64,000 nucleotides of DNA, taken from CAZKJL01 sp964553135 (GTDB lineage Bacteria; Patescibacteriota; Gracilibacteria; Peribacterales; Peribacteraceae). A program made the translations under genes and the position numbers. Within the stretch, counting starts at the first letter, position 1. Each line of letters starts with the position of its first letter. The notes under the pieces were generated by a model that was not told the DNA's origin, did no database searches, and saw nothing but the letters and a program-made list of their open reading frames with translations. The DNA is taken from contig CAZKJL010000001.1 in NCBI GenBank assembly GCA_964553135.1, positions 62,001-126,000 of the forward strand, written 5' to 3'. This document shows, piece after piece, positions 41,988-50,233 of the stretch.

Positions 41988-43094
41988 CTAGAGCCAGGCG
42001 GCGGACACGGCCGTGACGTTGCCGAGCGCGAGCCTGAAGAGCGGAGTGGCGGGAGCGAGTGCCGTCTGCGCGCGTTGCATGAGCTTGATGAGCTTGTCGA
42101 CTTCCTTTTCCTGATCCTGCTCATGACTCAAGGATTCGAGAGCCGCGGCAAGACCGAGCGACGTGAGATCGCGCGAGACGTCGTAGGCCGTGAGGCGCTG
42201 CGCTTCCTTGAAGGAAACGGCGACGGACTGCTTGGCTTGCTGCACGGCGAGCTGGCGCTTGAGGAGCACGGCATCGAGCGACGCAACCTGCGTGCGGGCG
42301 CCCTTGAGTGAGGAAGCGGGCTGCACGATGACGGCGAAGGCGAGAACGCTGGCCACGATGACGTTGCTCATGACGGCGAACAGACCTCCGATGATCACCC
42401 ACTGGTAACGACGGAAGCGGAGCGCGTTGTACTTTTCCACGACGCCGAAACGCAGTTTCATTTCACTGCGGATGTCGAGTGCCGGCACGAATACGAGCGA
42501 GTCGAGCTTTCCGGCAACCTCGCCGGCGGGCTGCCAGCGCGTGAGGAGCAAGTCTTTGGCGACTGCGATCTGGTTCGTCACCTCCTCCTTGTGCAAACGC
42601 GTGATCTCGCTGATTTTTTCCGTGGAGAGACCCACGAGCATCGACAGGATGAGGAGCCTCTGCGCCTCACGCGGGAGGGACCACAGCGCGTCGTGCATGG
42701 TGGCCATGGCCTTCTTATCGGCATCCGTGAGGAACGCCAGGTTCGGCAGGTACACGGTGTCGATGTCGGCGGCGGCGATGTCTTTGTTCTTGAGCGCATT
42801 GTCCGCGGCATCGAGAAGGATGCCGAGACTCAGCGTGCCGAACCACCAAAGCGACATGGCGCGGCTGAGGACATCCAAATAAATTTCGCTCTGGATGGTC
42901 TTGGCCAATTCGGCCGAACCCGTACGGTGGTACAGGTAGCCGTAGAACACTTCTTTCGTGGCGTCCAAGAATTCAAGGTAGTCTTTTGCTCCTTTCTTTA
43001 CGACGGCGAGATCGAGCGCTTTACGCTCTTGCGGAATGGCAGCCGGGGGAACGGCCGCTTCGGTGCCGATGAATGTATTGTTGAACTCGCTCAT
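41988..43094 (-). CDS. Membrane-tethered sigma-70-like protein
   Basis: 368 residues from ATG 43094. Residues about 38-100 look like sigma region 2 (YLEFLDATKEVFYGYLYHRTG, AELAKTIQSEIYLDVL). Residues about 130-186 look like region 4 (ALWSLPREAQRLLILSMLVGL, then STEKISEITRLHKEEV). A membrane helix follows at about 231-257, then a 110-residue helical extracytoplasmic part. Sigma factors are normally soluble, so a fused anchor is unusual and suggests signal-released or locally acting control. The start overlaps the stop of the upstream Cys-rich protein gene (ATGA). Confidence 0.75.
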   Translation of the reverse strand: MSEFNNTFIGTEAAVPPAAIPQERKALDLAVVKKGAKDYLEFLDATKEVFYGYLYHRTGSAELAKTIQSEIYLDVLSRAMSLWWFGTLSLGILLDAADNALKNKDIAAADIDTVYLPNLAFLTDADKKAMATMHDALWSLPREAQRLLILSMLVGLSTEKISEITRLHKEEVTNQIAVAKDLLLTRWQPAGEVAGKLDSLVFVPALDIRSEMKLRFGVVEKYNALRFRRYQWVIIGGLFAVMSNVIVASVLAFAVIVQPASSLKGARTQVASLDAVLLKRQLAVQQAKQSVAVSFKEAQRLTAYDVSRDLTSLGLAAALESLSHEQDQEKEVDKLIKLMQRAQTALAPATPLFRLALGNVTAVSAAWL

Positions 43095-44863
43095 GATCCG
43101 ATGCCGAAGAAGTCTTGGAGTTTGCTGACGATGCGGTTGAACATGCTGCGGTTTCTGACGGCGTTCTGGAGATCGGTGAACGTGTCGTTGGTGCAACGCA
43201 GCGCGTCGGTCATGGTGTCGTCGCACGGGGTCTCGGTGGAAGCACCGTCACCGACGTTCTGCACGGCGCGCTTGAGTTCCGCGTACTGATCGACGATGTC
43301 CGTGCGTCCTTCTTTGCGGAGCGTTTCCAGCATGGACTGCACCCGCTCGTCGGTGGTGATGAGCGTGAGGAGCGTGTCACGCTGATCGTCGAGGCCTCCG
43401 CGCTCGAAGGCGATGCGCGTATCGGCCGGAGCGACCTGCGAGAGTCCGTCCACGAAACCGACCATGTCAGTGGTGGTCTCGATGCCCGTATCGCGGCCCA
43501 CCTGTTCGGCGAGCGTCTGCACGGATGCCGCGGTGTGCGCGGCCTGCAGATCGATGGTGGCAAGGTCGGCGTCGGAGATGATCTTGCGGCGCTCGAGCGT
43601 GCCGACGAAACGGTTGATGGCGGCCACGACGCGAGCGGTGTCCTGCTTGCTCACTTCCTGGGTGAGGGATTCGATGACGGAGAGGAGAGGCTCGGTGTCC
43701 TCGGGAGAAAGTCCGTACTCCTGTTCCAAGATGGGAAGCGCCGTCTTCAGAGCGGCCGCCTCGGCGCGAATGGTCTCGAGCGAAGCGGGCACGTCGTTCG
43801 TGGCATATTTTTCAGCGGCCTCTTTCATCGTCTTGAGCGTGGCGAAGACTTCGATGGGACGGTTCTTGTCGGTGAGATTCGTGGAGTAGTTCACGGGAAT
43901 GTCTTTCTCGAATGCGATGCCCTGGCGCTTGAGCTTCGTGACGTCGAGCGTCACCTGGTTGCTCAGTTCGCCGCGGCGAACCACCGAGACGGCGCGCTCC
44001 AGTTCGTCGATGGCGATGGGAACTTCCACGTCGACGAGACGCGACTTCTCCAGATCTTTTTCATCCACGACTTCCGAGCTGATGGGAGTGGCGATGAATT
44101 CTTTGAGGAGATCCGTGTAACGGCCGCGTTCCGCGATCTTGGCTTCTTGGAGCTTGGCGAAGAGCTTCTCGGCCCACACACGCTCTTCTTTGGTGAGACG
44201 GCGTCCGTTGGCGAGCTTCTTCACGATGGCCTCGAGCTGCAGAGCCTCTTCACGATCGAGTTGCTCCGTGTAAACGGCGGCGTCTTGGTTCTTCGGGTTG
44301 AGGAACTGCACGGCGGCGATGGCCTGCTGCATGATGGCGGGAGCGATCTCCGGAGGGGGCTCGCTCGGCGCCTCTTCTTGCGTGGTGGCGGCGCTGGAAC
44401 TGGATTCCTGCGTGGGTGCTTCGTGGAGCTGAGACTCGGATTTGCAGCTGCCCGAACATCCGTCACCGGACACGCCGTTGCCGTCGTCGCACTGTTCACC
44501 GCGACTCGATTGCACGATGCGATCGCCGCAGAATTCGATTTGGCAGTACTTGTTGCATCCGTCACCGGAGTCATCGTTGCCGTCGTCGCACTGTTCGTTG
44601 ACGTCGGTCGTGCCGTTGCCGCATTTCTCGATGGTACAACTGCTGCTGCATCCGTCGCCGTTCTGCAGGTTGCCGTCGTCGCACTGTTCGCCCACGTCCA
44701 CGTCGTTGTCACCACACACCGAATCGGCGGCGTTGCTGACGCGCGGCGATTGCATGGCGCCCGCCACCATCACGAGTGCCAAGAAGGCCACGATCACGGG
44801 AAAGCCGGTTTTTTTGCTGTAGGTAGGTATGTGTGTGAGGAAAATCACGTTATTGTACCACAT
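43091..44863 (-). CDS. Secreted cysteine-rich repeat protein with a long helical region
   Basis: Up to 590 residues. After a signal segment (FPVIVAFLALVMVAGA) come three Myxococcus-type disulfide repeats (pattern CGDx5GEQCDDGNx2NGDGCSSSC) at about residues 50-145, a Ser/Glu/Pro linker, then about 400 mostly helical residues and two late cysteines. It is likely anchored or released outside the membrane. The start is uncertain: the ATG at 44863 overlaps an extended -10 box (TGGTACAAT), so initiation may be a few codons later, e.g. GTG at 44848. It is translationally coupled to the membrane sigma-like gene. Confidence 0.85.
   Translation of the reverse strand: MWYNNVIFLTHIPTYSKKTGFPVIVAFLALVMVAGAMQSPRVSNAADSVCGDNDVDVGEQCDDGNLQNGDGCSSSCTIEKCGNGTTDVNEQCDDGNDDSGDGCNKYCQIEFCGDRIVQSSRGEQCDDGNGVSGDGCSGSCKSESQLHEAPTQESSSSAATTQEEAPSEPPPEIAPAIMQQAIAAVQFLNPKNQDAAVYTEQLDREEALQLEAIVKKLANGRRLTKEERVWAEKLFAKLQEAKIAERGRYTDLLKEFIATPISSEVVDEKDLEKSRLVDVEVPIAIDELERAVSVVRRGELSNQVTLDVTKLKRQGIAFEKDIPVNYSTNLTDKNRPIEVFATLKTMKEAAEKYATNDVPASLETIRAEAAALKTALPILEQEYGLSPEDTEPLLSVIESLTQEVSKQDTARVVAAINRFVGTLERRKIISDADLATIDLQAAHTAASVQTLAEQVGRDTGIETTTDMVGFVDGLSQVAPADTRIAFERGGLDDQRDTLLTLITTDERVQSMLETLRKEGRTDIVDQYAELKRAVQNVGDGASTETPCDDTMTDALRCTNDTFTDLQNAVRNRSMFNRIVSKLQDFFGIGS
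44853..44861 (-). promoter_or_regulatory. Extended -10 box at the start of the Cys-rich gene
   Basis: Minus strand TGGTACAAT; overlaps the nominal ATG, which argues for a slightly later start codon. Confidence 0.5.
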
Positions 44864-44935
44864 TTTGTCGCTTCGGAGTTGTCGTTTAATATGACAAGAT
44901 ATACTAATTGTTGTCTTAATATATTTTAATGTTTT

Positions 44936-45295
44936 TCAGAAGAATTCCGCACCGATATCCACGAGATGCTCCGTGACGGTTCCTCGCGACACGCAGAGCA
45001 AATCGATGCGTGCCGGTCCGTCGTAACCGTGATGCGTGACGTACCGAGCGACCGCCTCGCGAAGCGCGCGCCTCTTCCGGGCATCGAGTGCCGTGCGCGT
45101 GGGATACATGTCGCTGTTTTTCGTTCGCGCTTTCACCTCCACGAAGACGAGCATGTTTTCTTTTTTGTCTTCGGCGACGATGTCGATTTCGTACCGACCG
45201 AAGCGCACATTGCATGCTTTCACGACGTATCCCGCACGCGCGAGATACGTCACGGCAGTGTCTTCGCCGAGCTTGCCCGTGAGCGCCGTCGTCAT
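44936..45295 (-). CDS. YraN/UPF0102 family nuclease-like protein
   Basis: 119 residues. Family elements are GKLGEDTAVTYLARAGY, RFGRYEIDIVAED and LVFVEVKART, which together give the E-x-D-x-ExK active-site pattern of restriction-nuclease-like folds. YraN proteins often accompany comM/yifB, as here, where comM is divergent from it. Precise activity is not settled in the family. Confidence 0.92.
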   Translation of the reverse strand: MTTALTGKLGEDTAVTYLARAGYVVKACNVRFGRYEIDIVAEDKKENMLVFVEVKARTKNSDMYPTRTALDARKRRALREAVARYVTHHGYDGPARIDLLCVSRGTVTEHLVDIGAEFF

Positions 45296-45334
45296 GCACC
45301 GATTCCACCATATTCACGGTTTTGTGTCTTGTAC

Positions 45335-45367
45335 TTGCGCTTGCGCTTGGGTGTACGATAGTACACC
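45335..45367 (+). promoter_or_regulatory. comM promoter with palindrome over the -10 region
   Basis: TTGCGC (45335-45340), 16 bp, GATAGT (45357-45362). GGTGTAC-GATA-GTACACC (45350-45367) is a perfect 7-bp inverted repeat overlapping it. Confidence 0.45.
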
Positions 45368-45395
45368 ATAGACATATTCCTCCTCCCAAACTTCC

Positions 45396-46898
45396 ATGCT
45401 CACGCAGCTCACCTCCTTCACCACCGTCGGTGTCAGCGCACTTCCCATCGATGTGGAAATCGGCGTCATTCCCACCGCGGGCGAACCGAAATTTCAAATC
45501 GTCGGACTCGGCGACGCCGCGATTCAAGAGAGCAAGCAACGAGTGATCATGGCGCTCAAGGCATCGGGCTATAAAATCCCGATGGGCCGGATCACCAACG
45601 TGAATTTGGCGCCCGCACACATCCGCAAAGCGGGGTCCAGGTTCGATCTCCCCATCGCGCTCGGGATTCTGCAAAGCAGCGACGTCATCGAGATTCCGAA
45701 GAAGATTTTGGAAGCCACGGCACTCATCGGTGAGCTGGCATTCGACGGACAACTGCGTCACGCAACGGGCGTGCTGGCCTGTGCTCTTGCGTGCATGAAA
45801 CACGGCATCAAAACACTCGTGGTACCCGCCATGAACGGGCCCGAGGCGGCGCTCGTGCCGGGGCTCACCGTCATCGCCGTGCAGAATTTGCGCGAGGTGG
45901 TGGCGTGCCTCACGGGGCAAATGGAGGCGCCCGTCATCGTGCCGCCCGATGCGGGCACGGGGCACCTTGCCGCCACCGTGGACTTCGCCGACGTACGAGG
46001 TCAGGCGCTGGCCAAACGCGCGCTGGAGATCGCGGCCGCGGGCGGACACAACGTGCTCCTCTCCGGTGCGCCGGGTTCGGGCAAGACGTTGCTCGCGGGT
46101 GCGCTGCGCGGCATTTTGCCGCCGCTGACGCGCGAGGAATCGCTGGAGATCACGGGCATTTATTCGGTGGCGAATTTACTGCCGTCGGACACGCCGCTCA
46201 TTCAGGACAGGCCCATCCGCACGGTGCACCACACGGCGAGCGGAGTGGCCATCGTCGGCGGGGGACAGCACCCCATGCCCGGCGAAATTTCTCTGGCGCA
46301 CCGCGGCGTCCTCTTTCTCGATGAACTCGCCGAGTTCCCGCCGCAGGTCCTGGAAGTCCTGCGTCAGCCGCTCGAGGACCGTCGCATCACCATCAACCGA
46401 GCGCAGGGCAGCGTCACGTTCCCGGCCGACTTCATCATGGTGGGCGCCATGAATCCGCCCAAGTATTCGTCGTCGTCCGCGGAGCGCATGAAGCGGCGCA
46501 TTTCGGCTCCGCTGCTCGATCGCATCGACCTCACCATCGACGTGCAGCCGGTGGATATCGTCGATTTGCAGGGGAAAGCTCCCGTCGCGGCCGAGACGAG
46601 TGCGGCCATCCGCAGCCGTGTGATGGCGGCACGTGAGAGACAAATCAAACGGTTCAAGAAGAGGTCGATCTCCACCAACAAGGAGATGGGCGTGAAGGAC
46701 TTGGAAATATTTTGTCCGCTCGATACCAAGAGCGAAACATTGTTGCGCCAGGCAGCCGAACGCATGAACTTTTCGGCACGGTCGTACCATCGCATCATCA
46801 AGGTGGCGCGGACCATCGCCGATCTCGCCGGAGCCGACAACATCGGCATGCAGCACGTGGCCGAAGCGCTGCAGTACAGGCAGCAAGTCGGTGTTTAG
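45396..46898 (+). CDS. comM: ComM/YifB family AAA+ ATPase (Mg-chelatase-like)
   Basis: 500 residues. N-terminal Lon-protease-like domain (VEIGVIPTAGEPKFQIVGLGD), then the AAA+ core with Walker A GAPGSGKTLL, Walker B LFLDELAEF, and the C-terminal domain of YifB. ComM in Vibrio is a branch-migration helicase for natural transformation. The usual NPCPCG cysteine cluster after the sensor region is replaced here by NPPKYSSSS, so the zinc-binding loop is absent. It has its own promoter with a palindrome. Confidence 0.94.
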   Translation: MLTQLTSFTTVGVSALPIDVEIGVIPTAGEPKFQIVGLGDAAIQESKQRVIMALKASGYKIPMGRITNVNLAPAHIRKAGSRFDLPIALGILQSSDVIEIPKKILEATALIGELAFDGQLRHATGVLACALACMKHGIKTLVVPAMNGPEAALVPGLTVIAVQNLREVVACLTGQMEAPVIVPPDAGTGHLAATVDFADVRGQALAKRALEIAAAGGHNVLLSGAPGSGKTLLAGALRGILPPLTREESLEITGIYSVANLLPSDTPLIQDRPIRTVHHTASGVAIVGGGQHPMPGEISLAHRGVLFLDELAEFPPQVLEVLRQPLEDRRITINRAQGSVTFPADFIMVGAMNPPKYSSSSAERMKRRISAPLLDRIDLTIDVQPVDIVDLQGKAPVAAETSAAIRSRVMAARERQIKRFKKRSISTNKEMGVKDLEIFCPLDTKSETLLRQAAERMNFSARSYHRIIKVARTIADLAGADNIGMQHVAEALQYRQQVGV

Positions 46899-46902
46899 AC
46901 GT

Positions 46903-46944
46903 GCGGAAGTACGTAAGTAATCGAAGTGCGAAAGTGAAATTCAT
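46903..46944. repeat. Left 9-bp-period array of the second four-helix element
   Basis: Units TGCGGAAGT, ACGTAAGTA, ATCGAAGTG, CGAAAGTGA in tandem. The stretch AGTGCGAAAGT recurs inverted at 47332-47398. Confidence 0.7.
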
Positions 46945-46954
46945 ACACCCAGTC

Positions 46955-47329
46955 ATGATGAATACATTACGAACATTCTCCGGACCGTTGCACGAAAAAT
47001 CTTATCGATATGCACTTCGAGTCACTCTTTTTTGTCGATCTGTCATTGAGCAAAAGAAGGAGTTTGTTCTGAGCAAACAACTTATGAAATCCGCGACCAG
47101 CGTCGGCGCCAATATCGAAGAAGCACAGCAACCACAGAGTCGTGCCGATTTCATTTCAAAATTGTCGATCGCGTTAAAAGAAGGGTACGAAAGTCGCTAC
47201 TGGCTCCATTTAATGCGAGATGCGGGCTATGCAACGGAATCTGAATGCAGTCCTCTGGTCAGACATTCCGAAGAAATTATCAATATGCTCGTACGAAGCA
47301 TCAGGACCGCAAAAATCCAATGCCTATGA
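46955..47329 (+). CDS. Four-helix-bundle protein, second copy (IVS-protein family)
   Basis: 124 residues from ATG 46955 (another ATG at 46958). Family pattern: LHEKSYRYALRVTLFCRSV, LSKQLMKSATSVGANIEEAQ, DFISKLSIALKEGYESRYWLHLM, ending IINMLVRSI. It is divergent in sequence from the copy at 30312-30680, so the two are not recent duplicates. Like that copy it is enclosed by inverted 9-bp-period arrays. GC content is lower than that of neighbouring genes, which fits a mobile history. Confidence 0.92.
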   Translation: MMNTLRTFSGPLHEKSYRYALRVTLFCRSVIEQKKEFVLSKQLMKSATSVGANIEEAQQPQSRADFISKLSIALKEGYESRYWLHLMRDAGYATESECSPLVRHSEEIINMLVRSIRTAKIQCL

Positions 47330-47331
47330 CT

Positions 47332-47398
47332 TTCGCACTTACGAACTTTCCACTTTCGCACTTTTGACATTTCACCTTTCACTTTACACTTCATCAGA
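47332..47398. repeat. Right 9-bp-period array of the second four-helix element
   Basis: Units ACTTTCGCA, CTTACGAAC, TTTCCACTT, TCGCACTTT, ACCTTTCAC, TTTACACTT run up to the pyrF start codon. In reverse they match the left array at 46903-46944. Confidence 0.75.
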
Positions 47399-48246
47399 TG
47401 CACTACGCCGACAGACTTCAGCAACGGATCGACAGCACCTCCCCGGTCTGCGTGGGATTGGACCCGGTCCTTTCGAAGTTGCCCGATGGCATCAGCAAAG
47501 ACGTCGCGGGCGCCAAGCAATTCTGCTTCGGCATCATCGATGCGGTGAAGGATACGGCGTCCTGCATCAAGCCGCAGATGGCGTACTTTGAGCTGCTCGG
47601 TTGGGAAGGCATGAAGCTTTTGTACGAAGTATCCGAGGAGGCCAAGAAACACGACCTCATCGTGATTTTGGACGGCAAAAGAAATGACATCGGCTCCACG
47701 TGCGAAGCGTATGCCGAAGCGTATCTCGGCAAAGGAAAACCGTTCGATGCGCTCACCGTGTCGCCGTACTTGGGTTCGGACGGCGTCGTGCCGTTCATCG
47801 AATGCGGCATGAAGAACAATCGCGGGGTCTACGTCCTTGTGAAGACAAGCAACGACAGTTCGGGTGAGATCCAAGATCTTCCCATCGGCGACGAATCGGT
47901 GCACGAACATTTGGCACAGCTCGTGGAAGGTTGGGCCGCGCAGAAACTCGGCATCGAGAGCAATCTGTCGTGCGTCGGTGCCGTGGTCGGTGCCACGTAC
48001 CCCGAGGAAACCAAATACCTGCGCACGCTCATGCCGCACTGTCCGTTCCTCATTCCGGGCTACGGCGCACAGGGCGGCACCGCCGCGGACGCCGCACTGG
48101 GATTCCTCGCCGACGGCAGCGGAGCCGTGGTGAACGCTTCTCGCAGCATTCTGTACGCCTCGGCCAAAAAAGACTGGAAGGAGGCCGCTCAAAAGGCGGC
48201 AAAAGCCATGGCAGCCGACCTCAAGAAGGTTATTGCTAAAAAGTAG
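47398..48246 (+). CDS. pyrF: Orotidine 5'-phosphate decarboxylase, type 2
   Basis: 282 residues. VCVGLDPVLSKLP begins the barrel, and LDGKRNDIGST carries the catalytic D-x-K-x2-D set in the type 2 spacing, followed by AYAEAYL. FLIPGYGAQGG is the phosphate loop. It makes UMP from OMP. The ATG immediately follows the right array of the four-helix element, so the array may have become its leader. No other pyrimidine gene is in the window. Confidence 0.96.
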   Translation: MHYADRLQQRIDSTSPVCVGLDPVLSKLPDGISKDVAGAKQFCFGIIDAVKDTASCIKPQMAYFELLGWEGMKLLYEVSEEAKKHDLIVILDGKRNDIGSTCEAYAEAYLGKGKPFDALTVSPYLGSDGVVPFIECGMKNNRGVYVLVKTSNDSSGEIQDLPIGDESVHEHLAQLVEGWAAQKLGIESNLSCVGAVVGATYPEETKYLRTLMPHCPFLIPGYGAQGGTAADAALGFLADGSGAVVNASRSILYASAKKDWKEAAQKAAKAMAADLKKVIAKK

Positions 48247-48252
48247 AAAAAG

Positions 48253-48261
48253 TGATATAAT
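48253..48261 (+). promoter_or_regulatory. Extended -10 promoter TGATATAAT for the membrane peptide
   Basis: TGATATAATATCA is a perfect palindrome containing an extended -10; a leader of about 22 nt follows. The same promoter type precedes the gene at 32635. Confidence 0.6.
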
Positions 48262-48289
48262 ATCAATATTAGCTTTTTCTAATACACAT

Positions 48290-48400
48290 ATGCGCACACA
48301 TTTTCAGGACCACAAGACGTGGGAGAAGTTCCTCGCGCTTTCGGCCATCTGGGCCCTCTCCGCAGGAGCATTTCTCATCGTGGTGTCGGCCAAGTTCTAA
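48290..48400 (+). CDS. 36-residue single-helix membrane peptide
   Basis: Begins RTHFQDHKTWEKF and continues as one hydrophobic helix (ALSAIWALSAGAFLIVVSA), ending in KF. It has its own promoter and a perfect terminator, so it is a complete small transcription unit of about 190 nt. Function unknown; candidates are a membrane regulator or a toxin-like peptide, but no antisense RNA was found. Confidence 0.7.
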   Translation: MRTHFQDHKTWEKFLALSAIWALSAGAFLIVVSAKF

Positions 48401-48418
48401 GGACTCACCCTGCAATTC

Positions 48419-48450
48419 AAAAACACGCCCGTGTTCACGAGCGTGTTTTT
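48419..48450. terminator. Bidirectional intrinsic terminator
   Basis: AAAAACACGC (48419-48428) pairs perfectly with GCGTGTTTTT (48441-48450); inner CGTG/CACG extends the stem. It serves both the membrane peptide (plus) and the SLH gene at 48455-50134 (minus). Confidence 0.85.
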
Positions 48451-48454
48451 CGTA

Positions 48455-50134
48455 TTATTGCAGGTACGTTCCCGTGACGACCGGCGACGCGCCCTCCACC
48501 CACTTGAACATGCCGGACTCGTCGGTCCACAGCACGCTGCCGAGTGATTCGGGCGAGCCCGCGGTGAGCAGGTCTGCGCGCAAACTTGCGGCGGTGCTCG
48601 GAGGCGTGGCGACATCGGCACGAAGATCCAGAACGAATGCACCGGAGGCCGGAATCGCTCCGATACCGCTCGGCTTGAGCGGCGAGCACGTCACGAGCGT
48701 CTGCGCTTCGTTCATGCTGCACGGCGCGGTGAGATTGCCGCGAACGAGCGACCAGTTTTTGGCGGTGATCGTGCCGGTCTTGCTGAGCGTAAAGACGAGA
48801 TCGGTGAGCGAGAGCGAGCGACCTGCGACCACGGATCCGCTGAAGGCGAACGTGCTCACGAGGACGCCGCTGCCACGCTGAAGCGTGGCGGATGCGGGCG
48901 TGACGCGCGTGACGGACTTGATGCGACCGAACGACGTTTGATGTTTGGGGAACGGGCCCGTGAAAGCCTTGTTCACGGTCTCGTGCACGGTGTCCCCGCG
49001 CATCGTGACGTTGAACGTTCGGACCTGGAGCAGTTCATCGGCGAAACCTCCGCCGTTCACGTCGCGGACGACGGCGCGGAGAACGAAGCGAACGTCCTTG
49101 TCCTGGGCCAACGTGTAGGCGATGGAAGGATCGACCTGCGCCTCGAACGTCAGCTTGTAATCGGAGATGTCGGTGTTCACGCGGCGGAGGAGTTTCATGA
49201 CGACGACGCCGTCACCGTCGACGATCTCGAGACGATCGATGGAGCGAACTTCCGTAAATACCTTCACTTCACCTCTGAGGACCTTGGCCGTTTCTCCGTT
49301 GCTGCGGATAATGCCGTCGGCGAGCGCGTCGGACGTTTGGCCGACGACGAGGAAGTGACTGACGGACGGGACGGTGAAGAGTGCGGCGGCGGATGATGAT
49401 GACGAGGATGATGAAGAAATCGAAGACGACGAGGATGATGATGCGGACGAGCTCACGGAACTGGACGAACTGGATGACGACGAGACGTACTCACCGCTTT
49501 CCGCCATGCGGTACTCGGCGAGTTTTCCGTAGGAATCAGCCAAAAAAGCGCCGGCCAGGCGCGCGGCCTGAGCACGGGTAAGCAGCGTGTCGAAGCGAAT
49601 GCGCGTGGGCAAGTCCGTGCCGCGTTCGGCTGCCGCATCGTAGTACGGAGCGGCCCAGTCGGCGGAATTTGACGAATGGATTTCGTAACCGAAAAGCAGC
49701 GTGAGCATCTTGAGCGCCGCGTCGTACTGCACGGGAGTGTCGGGCGCGAACTTCCACTGATCGCGGGGGAGCTTGGGATCGGCATTGCCGCTCACGATGC
49801 CGGCTTCTTTGGCGGCGCAGACGTACGGACTGAACCAGTCCTCGGCATGGACGTCGGGGAAACAGTCGGCGGCGACAAGTTCCGGCCTGCGACTCTGCGG
49901 TGCACTCAGCATCGCGATCTTGAGGAACTCGGCGCGGTTCACCTGGCGCGTGGGGCCGAAACTTCCGTTGGCGTACCCCTTCACGATGCCTTCGCGGCTC
50001 AGGAGATTGATTCCCACGGCTTCCGGGGAGGGTTCCCGAACATCGGGATAAAAATTGCCGGGTGCGATGTCGATGGCAAGGGCCACCGCGGGCACGGCGA
50101 GGGCAAGAGCGACGGAGAGAGGCAGTTTTTTCAT
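48455..50134 (-). CDS. SLH-domain surface protein with serine linker
   Basis: 559 residues. Signal peptide (KKLPLSVALALAVPAVALA), three SLH-like repeats (about 25-205; FYPDVREPSPEAVGINLLSREGIVKGYANGSF and two more), a serine-only linker of about 40 residues, then about 310 residues of beta-rich sequence, probably an adhesive or receptor module. It is anchored by SLH to the wall polymer with the C-terminal part exposed. A TACGAT -10 box lies 8 nt before the ATG. Confidence 0.92.
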   Translation of the reverse strand: MKKLPLSVALALAVPAVALAIDIAPGNFYPDVREPSPEAVGINLLSREGIVKGYANGSFGPTRQVNRAEFLKIAMLSAPQSRRPELVAADCFPDVHAEDWFSPYVCAAKEAGIVSGNADPKLPRDQWKFAPDTPVQYDAALKMLTLLFGYEIHSSNSADWAAPYYDAAAERGTDLPTRIRFDTLLTRAQAARLAGAFLADSYGKLAEYRMAESGEYVSSSSSSSSSVSSSASSSSSSSISSSSSSSSSAAALFTVPSVSHFLVVGQTSDALADGIIRSNGETAKVLRGEVKVFTEVRSIDRLEIVDGDGVVVMKLLRRVNTDISDYKLTFEAQVDPSIAYTLAQDKDVRFVLRAVVRDVNGGGFADELLQVRTFNVTMRGDTVHETVNKAFTGPFPKHQTSFGRIKSVTRVTPASATLQRGSGVLVSTFAFSGSVVAGRSLSLTDLVFTLSKTGTITAKNWSLVRGNLTAPCSMNEAQTLVTCSPLKPSGIGAIPASGAFVLDLRADVATPPSTAASLRADLLTAGSPESLGSVLWTDESGMFKWVEGASPVVTGTYLQ

Positions 50135-50142
50135 AGGCGTCT

Positions 50143-50148
50143 ATCGTA
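50143..50148 (-). promoter_or_regulatory. -10 box for the SLH gene
   Basis: TACGAT with 8 nt to the ATG at 50134. Confidence 0.4.
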
Positions 50149-50181
50149 GAACATCTCTACGACGGATGGAGTGGGGATATA

Positions 50182-50210
50182 TTGCTCTTTTTGTCGTTTT
50201 TTGGTACAAT
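50182..50210 (+). promoter_or_regulatory. Promoter for the 118-residue/1195-residue operon
   Basis: TTGCTC, 17 bp, TACAAT (preceded by TG, an extended -10), then a leader of about 17-23 nt to the ATG at 50234. Confidence 0.65.
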
Positions 50211-50233
50211 GGTGAGATTTCTTCTCGCACAAC

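Noticed and set aside
43115..44929. Plus-strand frame of 604 codons
   Set aside because: Antisense to the cysteine-rich secreted protein, which has real repeats and a signal segment.
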